A stretch of 16,777 bases of DNA from Kalaharituber pfeilii. Its lineage: Eukaryota > Ascomycota > Pezizomycetes > Pezizales > Pezizaceae. Below the pieces are notes generated by a model. It was not told where the DNA came from. It saw only the letters and a list, made by a program, of their open reading frames with translations, and searched no databases. A program made the translations under genes and the position numbers. The stretch lies in assembly GCA_015179045.1 (NCBI GenBank), contig WHUZ01000269.1:1-16777 (forward strand). Direction: 5' to 3'. Positions 8,823 through 16,575 of the stretch are shown here, piece by piece (position 1 is the stretch's first letter; each line of letters opens with the position of its first letter).

Positions 8823-9560
8823 TGTTATGGCTAAGGTGGAAACTTGCCTACTACTGTGGCAAGGGGCAAGGGTTCTACTACTAATTAGCTACCACGGCTA
8901 AAGGTGAAGACTTACCTACCAAGGGGAAAATGCTGACCCTGCAATCGAACATAAGACTAACGCTGATTGACCGGACTAATTACCCATTAGGCTTAGCTGT
9001 TGATTCTCGTATCGTTTAGATAGGGCAGTACTACAGAAGGGTGTGTTATCTGGAATGCAGCTTGATACATACACTTGAGTTACGGAAGCTTTATTTATAT
9101 ACACACATGTATTAGTACATTCGTTATCTTTGTCCCGTACTATTTTTGCATGTTTTTGTTATATGTGCCTATTACCACTGGTATTGGCATTGATAAGGAA
9201 TCACCGCGTTGCCAGCCAATTATTCTTTTGTTGACTCCTCATGTATGGCTGCGCTGAAGTCTATATAAGTGCCGGCTGGTGATATCATAGTTAGAAGAAT
9301 CAAGAAACAAGCAGTGTCCTAAGTTCTCTATAATTCTGAACCTATCATTCCATCATTACACCCATGAATCGCTTCGCTCCACTGTGTACTCTCTGCTGAG
9401 TAGCTGCCCTTCTAGTCTACCATATACACCTCTATAGCCATTCCGACTCGCTGTATTCACACTTCCGGGATGACGCTGGTACTGCTGGTTTCCCCACCAT
9501 AGCCGTAACATCCGGTCCCTTCTAGCACTCACCGGAGCTGAGCACCTCACGCCCATAACA
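8823..9560 (+). repeat. Element C 3' LTR (738 bp)
   Basis: Same length and ends as 5937-6674 (TGTTATGGCTAAGG ... CCCATAACA). It has TATA at 9262-9268. Differences from the 5' copy are mainly transitions, so the pair diverged after insertion. The left flank is C's polypurine tract; the right flank is the GATAG duplication. Confidence 0.95.
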
Positions 9561-9605
9561 GATAGAGAAGATATCAAGGAGGAACCAGAGTTGGAAAACG
9601 AGTAG
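9561..9605 (+). pseudogene. gag: Element A gag, 3' end after the C insertion
   Basis: Continues the gag frame interrupted at 5936: EDIKEEPELENE followed by TAG at 9603-9605. B has GAG TAG at the same place, so this may be the original gag stop, although many TAGs in both copies are mutated CAG. The GATAG duplication is at 9561-9565. Confidence 0.65.
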
Positions 9606-10684
9606 GGAGCCCTAATAGCACTTTTGGCAAAGCTTCCAAATATCATCCCTTCCTCACTACTGACATTGAATTCAAAAACCTCAACGTCAAAGTCAGAATG
9701 ATCATTGACGTTGGTGCATTCGCTTCTTATATATCGCTGGATTTAGAAAAGAGACTGGATTAGAAGAAAAAGGAAAGGCCAATTGGAGTTAGACAGAGTG
9801 ACAGATCTTTATTAAAAGGAAAAACTATGGTTGTGAATACTTCTTTTTCTTTCCTTAATGCTTTAGGTTTTTGTAGTAATAAGACAGACAGAACTTTTGA
9901 TTTGGATACGGAATGTTTGGACATGAGTGATAGGGAACTTCTTTTGGAATTATCTTAGTTGTCAGAAAAAGGTTTTTCGGTAGATTGTCCTAATTAGTAT
10001 TTGGTTCATAATATTTCTGGTTTAACTATTCTCTATACTCTTATTAATCTTTCTTCTATTTCTATTTTAGATTTAGATAAGGAATCTTGGGAGGAAGAAG
10101 ATATACTGCTAATGATTGATGCATATGAACAGTACTCCCATTACACTAAAGTTTTGTCTAAAGAACAGGCTCACTGATTACTTCTTCATAGACCTTAGGA
10201 CTATAAAATCCTACTTAAAGACTCTAATGCTAAAGTACCCAATAGCCCAATATATAAGACAACGTGGGAGGAAGATGAAGCTCTGAAGAGATACTTAGAA
10301 GAGCACCTCCCTACTAGGAAAATTAGATGATCTCGATCAGCAGCCGGCATACCAATACTTTTTATCTGAAAAAAGAATGGATTACTATAGTTATATATGC
10401 ACTATCGGCAGCTTAATAAGCTTACCATCTCAAACCGATACCTGCTACTATTAATGACCGACCTTCTGGGAAAGACCTAAGGAGCCAAATGGTTTACCAA
10501 ATTGTACTTCAAAAATAGCTACTACCTTATTCGAATCAAGTCTGGCGATAAATGGAAGACCACCTTTAAGACAAAGAAAGGCTTATTTAAATATACCATT
10601 ATACCCTTCGGATTGATCAATGCTCCTACCTTGTTCTAAGAAATAATAGACGAGATACTGAAGGACATCGACAGAGCAGTCTAA

Positions 10685-10696
10685 TACATGGATGAC
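10685..10696 (+). other. RT catalytic box YMDD in element A
   Basis: TAC ATG GAT GAC, followed by ILIY, the metal-binding motif C of reverse transcriptase. It is immediately preceded by an in-frame TAA. Confidence 0.93.
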
Positions 10697-12729
10697 ATAC
10701 TAATTTATAGGGGAAGAACTAAACAGGAATACTAAAAGATAGTAGAACAAGTCCTGGCTAAGCTTACCGAATACGGACTTGCTATCAAGCTCATGAAGTC
10801 AGAATTGTATATCAAAGAAACTATGTTCCTTGGCCACCTCATCAATAGGTCCGAAATCAGGATGGACTCAAAGAAACTTAGTGCCATTGCCAACTAGTCT
10901 ATACTAACAAAGAAGAAGGAGGTTCAAAAGTTCTTGAGTTTTGTAAATTACTATTCCTGATTGATCCAAAACTATAGTGCCAAAACCCGACTGCTGACCC
11001 AACTGACTAGAAATGTACTATTCACTTGGACTAAGGTACAATAACACTCCTTTAATGAATTAAAGGATGCCTTTGTGTCCACACCAATACTCTGGTAGTA
11101 TAACTATACCTTACTGATGATTATAGAGACTAACGCTAGCAACCAAGCTCTTGCAGGTGTACTCTACCAATACCATACTATCAACTAAGTCAAAACTCTT
11201 CACCCTATCGACTTCCACTTCAGGGCTCTTAACCCTGTGGAACACAACTATCCTATCTATGACAAGGAACTCCTTGCCATAGTTGACTGCTTCTGCAAAT
11301 GGCACACCTGACTATAAGGTATCTATGTTGACATATACACTAACCATCATGGCCTCACTTACTTCACCTCTAAACAAAGACTCAACTCCCGACAAGCAAA
11401 CTGGTATATCAAACTATGCGAGTTTGATTTCCTTATCTACTACTAGAAAGGAGTAGATAATAAGAAGACTGATGCATTAACTAGAAGGTTCAGTGACAGA
11501 CTCGCTAGACTCGAGGTACAATTACTTAAAGACGGACAACTTCTAATCAATAGACAACCTATCAAATGAGATTACAACCTTAATGGTATTAATATTGATG
11601 ATTGGGAAAGAAGAGAAAAGGGATTGTTGGTAGTACCAGAACAATACTGGCCTGAAGTCATAAAGCAATACTATGACTCTAATGTTACTGATCATTAGGG
11701 AGTGCACTGCACTCATTAAATAATCTCTAGGAACTTTTACTGGGATGGATAGAAGGAAGATACCTAACACTACGTTGCAAGTTGTACTCACTATCAAAAG
11801 GCTAAAGCAGACAGACATCTATGATGGACATAACTTATCTTAATGCCCACAGGTGTCAAACCTTTCGAGGAAATAGCAATGGACTTTATTGGAGAATTAC
11901 CAGAATCAAAAGGCTATAACACTATCCTTATCATCACCGACTAGTTTACCAAAGTACAATGATATATACTAGCTAAGACGACTTGGACAGCTACTGACAT
12001 CGCATCTGTTTATATCAATGAGATATGGTGACACCATGGCCTACCTCTAACAATCACCTCTGACTACGGACCTCAATTTGCCTTGGCATGTTGGAAAGAG
12101 ATAAACAACAAGCTTGACATTAAGCTCTGGCTTTCTACAGCTCACCATTCTCAGACCGATAGACTTTCCGAAAGAGTCATCTAAATATTGAAGCAATACC
12201 TTTGTATCTTCTGTCATGATTATCAAAAAGGTTGGACTACTTGGCTATCCCTGGCTGAGTTCGCCTACAACTCATTATACACCTCTACCCATAGTTACAC
12301 ATCCTTTGAAAGTTTATATAGATTCAACCCAAAGACTATTCATGTTTTGGATGACCATACCTTCTTATCACCTGCAGCAGAAGACTAGCTTGACCGAATA
12401 ACTACAGTTCATAATGATATCCACAATACTCTCAAGAAAATAAACGACAAGAAATCTCAACTTTATATTGAGAAATCTTATCAGTTCCGAGTAGGAGACC
12501 AAGTCCTTGTTGACTGATGCAATCTTTAGGTTGTCACTGGCAATAATAAGGTACTTGGCAATAAGTACATTGGCCCCTATAAGATTAAGAAAGTTGTTAG
12601 TCAGCATGCCTATAAACTCAACTTACTCTGAAGCATCCACCTATATAAAGTCATCTACACCAGCCTCCTGAAGTCCGAAACGAAGACCAAATAGACCTCA
12701 ATGATGATAAAGAAAAACTCTACTACAAT

Positions 12730-12860
12730 ATCAACTATGTCATTGATAGTAGAAGGGTCCGAGGTCAGGTCAAATATCGAATCCGTTGGCAAGAGTACAA
12801 TGAAGACAATGATACATGGGAACCACTTGCAAACCTTCAACGTAGTATTGAACTACTCAG
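12730..12860 (+). other. Chromodomain of element A
   Basis: About 44 codons with no stop or shift: INYVIDSRRV, KYRIRWQEY, DTWEPLANL. The aromatic positions expected to cage a methylated lysine (Tyr, Trp, Trp/Tyr) are present. It defines the element as a chromovirus. The uninterrupted frame extends from about 12682 to 12906, longer than any other stop-free part of this pol noticed. Confidence 0.88.
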
Positions 12861-12909
12861 AGAGTTCTATGAGAATAACCCGCGTAAGCTCAGAGACCCG
12901 AATGTCTAA

Positions 12910-13157
12910 AGACTTTGAATTTCATATGAGTACTACGTGAACTAGTACTTAACATATCTAATACTGTTGTGTAGGACATACCGGTCTCACTATTGGCTAT
13001 TAATACAAAAGTTATTAATGAACAAGTACTATATATTATAGTATGCTGAATTGCTTAGCTATAAAAGATAATGTCACTAACCTACCGAAGAGTCAACGAT
13101 ACTCTCAGGTTGACTTAGTAGGCCTTTAGGATGAAGGATCTCTAAGACAGAGGGTAA
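12910..13157 (+). other. Element A 3' untranslated region with polypurine tract
   Basis: No coding sequence is seen. It contains GACATACCGGTCTCACTATT (12975-12994), nearly identical to the C 3' UTR block, and ends in GACAGAGGGTAA (13146-13157), the polypurine tract adjoining the 3' LTR. Confidence 0.7.
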
Positions 13158-13749
13158 TGTTACAGCTAAAGGTAAAGACCTACTGAATATCGGGAAGGTA
13201 CTACCCGTACTATTATAAGACTTGCTAAGATGTATCTGATCAATACTAGGTAAGTCGCAGTATACTTTGGTTGTTTGGTAGTTACCTTATAGACGTATGT
13301 GTCGGTTCTTGTACGTACACTGCACTAATACATGCACAATACTTATAAAGCAACTAGCATCACTTACAATACCCTTACTAATAATGCACGGTTGCAATAT
13401 AGACAATGCTTCACTTACTTATTGGTTTTGGAAAGGAGATCTATATTATCATATGTTTATATTATATTACTGTTTCTATATTTACTTATCTATTTTATGA
13501 GATGGTGTTATCACATTACAGTCATGTTATTAATTGTTGACGAGTCATATATGACGGGCACTTAATATATAAGCCCTAACTTCCACCATTAGTTATAAAG
13601 AATCAAGATACTAGCGGTATCCTAAGTTTTACTCAAACTCTACATTCATCATGTACTTTTTGCCCGCTCTTCTGTATTGTTCACCTTTAGCTATAACATT
13701 TGTATCAAACTGCTATTGCTTACTAATGTTCAAGCACCTAGCAGTAACA
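13158..13749 (+). repeat. Element A 3' LTR (592 bp)
   Basis: TGTTACAGCTAAAGG ... GCAGTAACA, same length as the 5' copy and better preserved at its start. A TATA-like box (TTAATATATAAG) is at about 13562-13573. The hairpin motif at 13607-13621 has perfect arms (GATAC/GTATC). Followed by the CTCTT duplication. Confidence 0.95.
13607..13621 (+). promoter_or_regulatory. Hairpin motif in the A 3' LTR
   Basis: GATAC-TAGCG-GTATC. Both arms differ from the C version (GACAC/GTGTC) at the matching middle position, so pairing is kept. Confidence 0.45.
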
Positions 13750-13754
13750 CTCTT
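13750..13754. repeat. Right target-site duplication of element A (CTCTT)
   Basis: Identical to 3063-3067. Confidence 0.93.
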
Positions 13755-14803
13755 AAGTTGGTTATTATAGTATTATTATCTGCCTTCTGCTGAGCTATGA
13801 GTTGGTTAGTCAGATTTGCAACTCTAGTTAGTACCTATTAGGTCTCCGATTAGGCCTGTTGTGCAGTCTTCTTGAGTTTATTGGTAGTTTCATTCACTAC
13901 TCTCTATATTTTCTTCATCTCTAGTATCTCCTTATATAGTGCTAGAGAGTTATCAGTGAGGTCTAGAGATAGGAAGGTGACTTTGGCTGTAGAGACTACA
14001 GGTTTGGCTATAGAGGAAGTAGGTTTAGCCATTGAGGAGGTAGGTTTAGCTGTTGAGAAGGTAGGTTTAGCTATTGAGGGGGTAGGTTTACCTCTTTCTT
14101 TTCCCTTAGAGCTGGATAGTTCTCCTAACTTTTCTATGATTGCTTGAGGTAGGAGAGCTATGGGATATGGTGACTGGAGGAGGGAATACCACTAGGGCAT
14201 AGGCCACAAGGTTTCTATCTTGAAATGGTAAGTCCCATAGCTCATCCTAGGTATTACATATGATATTGTATAGGCAATATGGTACTATGGTTGTGAATGT
14301 ATTATCAAAAGTTACTCATAAGATCTTGCCTGTATTTCCTGAGCTTCTGAGATGATAGTATTGGTTTCATCCTCATCATCACTCATATAGTGAAGGGATA
14401 GTAAGTAAGAGGTCATAAATGGATCGATCATAAGAGAGGTAGTAATATTCATAGAATTATTTATTGATACTACTGATACTATAATTTATGCAAGTCTGGC
14501 TCTTTGTATAGGAGAGAAGTGCGAGCAGGCAATAGTTAGCTCTCACTGTGTGGTATTCACCTATGATACTAGCCAGTGGATGTAGTCATCAGTAGCTAGT
14601 CAGAGCCAGTGGCCCTTGTCAACCTCTTGCCACAAAAACTGAATGTCAGTACAGAGTTGTTCTTACTGCAATTGCTACGATGCCAGCTCATTATGGTAGA
14701 AATTAATCTGCTCTGTTAATTCTTGCATGTGGGTTAGTAGATTGTAGTCGTCAGTAATTATCAGATATATTATTAGTATGATCAGTAGTAGGATGTGGAG
14801 CAT
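13755..14803 (-). pseudogene. gag: Element B gag, 5' portion
   Basis: Starts with ATG at 14803-14801, 28 bp from the LTR end, and reads MLHILLLIILIIYLIITDDYN, matching A's N-terminus residue by residue in length. The long helical region of A's gag follows, with stops at Gln/Trp codons, then a 7-residue tandem repeat (14090-13980), and the frame runs to A's insertion site. The plus-strand open frame across 13872-14147 is only the antisense of this repeat. Together with 1818-3067 it makes one decayed gag. Confidence 0.82.
13980..14090 (-). repeat. 21-bp tandem repeat in element B gag (AKPTSS-type heptapeptide)
   Basis: Units at 14001-14021, 14022-14042, 14043-14063 and 14064-14084, plus a degenerate unit before (13980-14000) and a partial one after. 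On the coding strand each encodes roughly A-K-P-T-S-S-x. Element A has only about three units at the same place (about 4409-4472, plus strand), so copy number changed between copies. Confidence 0.85.
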
Positions 14804-15165
14804 GGGAATATATAAAAGATTAGCAGCATAATGTTACTGCCAAGTGCTTCAATATTGCTAAGTAATAGTAGTCCAGTACATATGGTATAGCTAAAAGCAA
14901 GCAATGAAGAAGAGCAGGTAAAAGGTAAGTGATAAACTTAGAGTTTAAGTAAAACTTAGGACACTGCTAGTGTTTTAATTCTTTATAACTAACAGCAGAA
15001 GTTGAGACTTATATACTAAGTGCTTGTTATACATAACTTATCAATAATTAATAACATAACTATAATGTAATAATACTATCTCATAAAATAGATAAGTAAA
15101 TATAGAAACCATAATATAATAGAAATATATGATAATACAGATTCTCTTTCTAAAATCAATAAGCA

Positions 15166-15173
15166 AGCAATGC
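15166..15173. repeat. Left 8-bp target duplication of the hAT-like element
   Basis: AGCAATGC, one mismatch from AGCAAAGC at 15789-15796. Both correspond to a single stretch in the A LTRs (near 3321-3332 and 13411-13422 on the other strand). Confidence 0.75.
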
Positions 15174-15370
15174 TAGTATTTATACTCGGTATCAGTTGTG
15201 AGTCGGTTTTTCTGAGTAAGTCAGTTTTCGGGTCGGTTTGTCACACTATAAAACGTACCTGACTCAGCTGCCGAGTGAGCCAGTATGAGTTGCATGTACG
15301 GCATGACTGAGTCAGTATAAAAATATATAACTACTACTTAGCAGTGAGTTGGTATGAACTGAGTAGTTTT

Positions 15371-15438
15371 TTTTTTTTTTTTTTTTTTTTTTTATTTCAC
15401 GTGACCCCGCTTGTAGCTGTTTGCCATAGCAGGGCCGG
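15371..15438 (-). mobile_element. Short poly(A)-tailed retroposon inside the hAT-like element
   Basis: A run of 27 T (15367-15393) is followed by 45 bp of unrelated, G+C-rich sequence (15394-15438). The whole is flanked by a 12-bp direct repeat, CTGAGTAGTTTT, at 15359-15370 and 15439-15450. On the minus strand this is a short body ending in a poly(A) tail, the mark of target-primed reverse transcription by a LINE-type machinery. It could be a severely 5'-truncated LINE, a SINE or a processed RNA copy. The body contains TCACGTGAC at 15396-15404. The source gene is not recognised. Confidence 0.75.
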
Positions 15439-15529
15439 CTGAGTAGTTTTCGTACCGATATGAGTCGAGTCGGTGCTGAGTTTTGTAGTATATGTACATT
15501 ATTTAATGTATAATGCCAATAAATGTATT

Positions 15530-15788
15530 TAGTATTCACATTCTTTCTGAGCGAGTCGGGTTCAAGTCAGGCTAAGTCGGTAAGTAATGAGGTCAGGGTG
15601 GTTTGTTAAGCCATCACGCTGTACCCAACTCAGCTGCTGAGTGATCCAGGTCGGGTTGCATATGCAGTGTGACTGAGTCAGTGTAGTAATGTATAACTAC
15701 TACTCAGTTCCTAAGTGAATTTGTAGTAAAATCGGAGGAATTTTATTAAAGGCTTACATCGACTCAGCTCACACTGATGTGAACACTA
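15530..15788. repeat. Second, complete unit of the hAT-like MITE (259 bp)
   Basis: Bounded by TAGTATTCACA (15530-15540) and TGTGAACACTA (15778-15788). Internal order of motifs matches unit 1 (15174 onward): GAGTCGG words, a GTTTGT tract, ACTCAGCTGc-GAGTGA, GTTGCAT, GACTGAGTCAGT and TATAACTACTACT. Confidence 0.65.
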
Positions 15789-15796
15789 AGCAAAGC
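15789..15796. repeat. Right 8-bp target duplication of the hAT-like element
   Basis: AGCAAAGC; see the partner at 15166-15173. Confidence 0.75.
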
Positions 15797-16038
15797 ATTA
15801 TCTATATTACAACTATGTATTATTAGTAAAGGTATTGCAAGTCACACTAGTTGCTTTATAAGTACCATACATGTATTAGTGCAGTGTATGTACAAGAACT
15901 AATACATATATCTGTGAGGTAACCACTGAACAATCAAAATATACCATGGCTTATCTAGTATTGATTAGATACATCTTAGTAAGGTATAGAGGTAGTACCT
16001 TCCTAATATTCAGTAGGTCTTTACCTTTAGTTGTAATA

Positions 16039-16575
16039 TTATGAGAAAGGACCTAAAAGTACTACTAGTATCTAAGAAGCTATATACTGAAGATATAGCT
16101 AATTACTACTAGATAATACATAGAAATATATAAGATACTAGATATAATAGTTGCCTAAGAAAGTATATAGTAATAGAAGTTATATAAACTAATAACTACA
16201 TATGGCTTAGAAACTAACATACATACATATATTAGTTGCTACTACTACTACTTCTCATGTATATTTCTACTATATCTTCTTATCTACCTATCTTATCTAT
16301 ATTTATTATATCATTATCATATTATATTAATAGCCAAGAAGTTTATATAAATAAGCTAAATAGATACTTAGAAGAATTAAGACACTAGTAGTATTCTAAG
16401 TTGAACTCTTACTTAATACTCTTATATAACCTTTTATTATCTACTTTACTGCCTTCATAAACCTAGAGTTATCTTAGTACTACTTTTATAAGTCTAGTAA
16501 TATCTAGGCTAATAGTAACTCTATAGGTAGTTTCATTACTAAATCAATATAATATAGCATTAGCCTTTCTATTAT
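16039..16575 (+). repeat. Degenerate LTR-like sequence (E), AT-rich, no genes
   Basis: Very AT-rich, between the outer end of B's LTR and the C-family LTR at the right edge. It contains a TATA box (TATATAA, 16344-16350) and, about 25 bp later, TTAGAAGAATTAAGACACTAG (starting about 16369) followed by TTCTAAGTT, the block shared by the A, B and C LTRs. It is therefore probably an LTR of a related family, plus-strand, into which B may have inserted. Clear ends are not visible. Short simple repeats (ACAT and CTA types) lie at about 16217-16255. No coding potential is seen. Confidence 0.45.

Larger units (their letters stand above)
5937..9560 (+). mobile_element. Element C: internally deleted, non-autonomous chromovirus (3624 bp) nested in A
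   Basis: Two 738-bp LTRs flank a 2148-bp interior with a gag N-terminal part, RNase H, a partial integrase core and the end of a chromodomain. Protease and RT are missing. Relative to A's layout, about 2.3 kb is lost between the capsid start and RNase H, and about 0.5 kb between integrase core and chromodomain. It is visibly richer in G+C and has fewer transition-type stops than A or B, fitting a later insertion. It retains LTRs and a polypurine tract, so it could have been copied in trans by a related element. Confidence 0.92.
9606..12909 (+). pseudogene. pol: Element A pol: protease, RT, RNase H, integrase, chromodomain
   Basis: One frame holds from 9606 to about 12680, then a one-base shift leads into the chromodomain, ending TAA 12907-12909. 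The frame is -1 relative to gag. Protease: IIDVGA (9701-9718) for D-S/T-G-A. RT: TWEEDEALKRYLEEHLP near 10262, then KLYFKNSYY, where the motif A Asp is Tyr (10505-10507), then IIPFGLINAPTLF and YMDD (10685-10696). RNase H: ETNASNQALAGVL from 11126, with DKELLAIVDC and SKQRLNSRQANW. Integrase: Asp 11882, Asp 12062 and Glu 12170 give D-59-D-35-E, all present; the zinc domain has lost its last Cys (Tyr). A YIGPYKIKKV motif follows near 12566. The chromodomain (12730-12860) reads VKYRIRWQEYNEDNDTWEPL. Dozens of stops, chiefly at Gln, Trp and Arg positions, make it non-functional. Confidence 0.93.
3068..13749 (+). mobile_element. Element A: Ty3/gypsy chromovirus with both LTRs, inserted in B and itself carrying C
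   Basis: Two 592-bp LTRs (3068-3659, 13158-13749) flank gag, protease, RT, RNase H, integrase and a C-terminal chromodomain in that order, the Metaviridae chromovirus layout. Perfect 5-bp duplications (CTCTT) bound it. Element C and its duplicated 5 bp account for 3629 bp, so A itself is about 7.05 kb, a normal length for the group. Gag runs in one frame and pol in another, both broken by many stops concentrated at expected Gln, Trp and Arg codons. The terminal TG of the 5' LTR is now TA. The copy is dead but structurally complete. Confidence 0.95.
15174..15788. mobile_element. hAT-like non-autonomous composite element (615 bp) in element B LTR
   Basis: Ends are TAGTATTTATA (15174-15184) and TGTGAACACTA (15778-15788), an 11-bp inverted repeat differing only by transitions (ancestral TAGTGTTCACA). 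TAGTG-type ends with an 8-bp duplication are the hAT superfamily pattern. A third end-like copy, TAGTATTCACA, lies inside at 15530-15540, and the next 200 bp repeat the first unit (GACTCAGCTG at 15261 and AACTCAGCTG at 15627), so the insertion consists of two head-to-tail units, the first lacking its right end. Dozens of short GAGTCGG/GACTCAG words are spread through it, resembling the subterminal transposase-binding repeats of hATs. No transposase frame is present. Confidence 0.78.
13755..16038 (-). mobile_element. Element B, right fragment: 5' LTR and front of gag
   Basis: The reverse complement gives, in order, an LTR of the A type (16038 down to 14832), a 28-bp leader, and gag from ATG at 14803. 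Its continuation is at 3067 downward. The LTR is interrupted by the hAT-like composite; without it and one 8-bp duplication the LTR is 584 bp, close to A's 592. The first bases read TATTACAACTAAAGG, a decayed form of TGTTACAGCTAAAGG. The putative target duplication would be TTATG at 16039-16043, but its partner is outside the window. Confidence 0.88.
14832..16038 (-). repeat. Element B 5' LTR, interrupted by a MITE
   Basis: The reverse complement aligns with both A LTRs on each side of the insertion: 14832-15173 covers the LTR 3' half (TGTTACTGCC at the edge) and 15789-16038 the 5' half, including ACTGAACAATCAAAATATACC and CCTTTAGTTGTAATA at the end. The hairpin motif is at 14960-14974. Confidence 0.88.

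Noticed and set aside
9593..9599. GGAAAAC as a -1 ribosomal slippery site
   Set aside because: It does not fit X-XXY-YYZ and B has AGAAAAT; the -1 relation of the frames is reported, but no site is claimed.
12188..12401. Two overlapping plus-strand open frames taken as possible small genes
   Set aside because: The first is a stop-free piece of element A integrase in the pol frame; the second is its out-of-frame shadow.
14001..14090. Regular 21-bp repeats, considered as a CRISPR-like array
   Set aside because: The units are contiguous with no spacers and encode an in-frame heptapeptide in gag.
13872..14147. Plus-strand open frame with an EEVGLAI-type repeat
   Set aside because: It is the antisense of element B gag's 21-bp tandem repeat; the homologous region of A is coding only on the other strand.
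15367..15393. 27-T run as a pol III terminator or sequencing artefact
   Set aside because: The 12-bp direct repeats flanking the run plus 45 bp fit a retroposon tail better; no A/B box promoter was seen.
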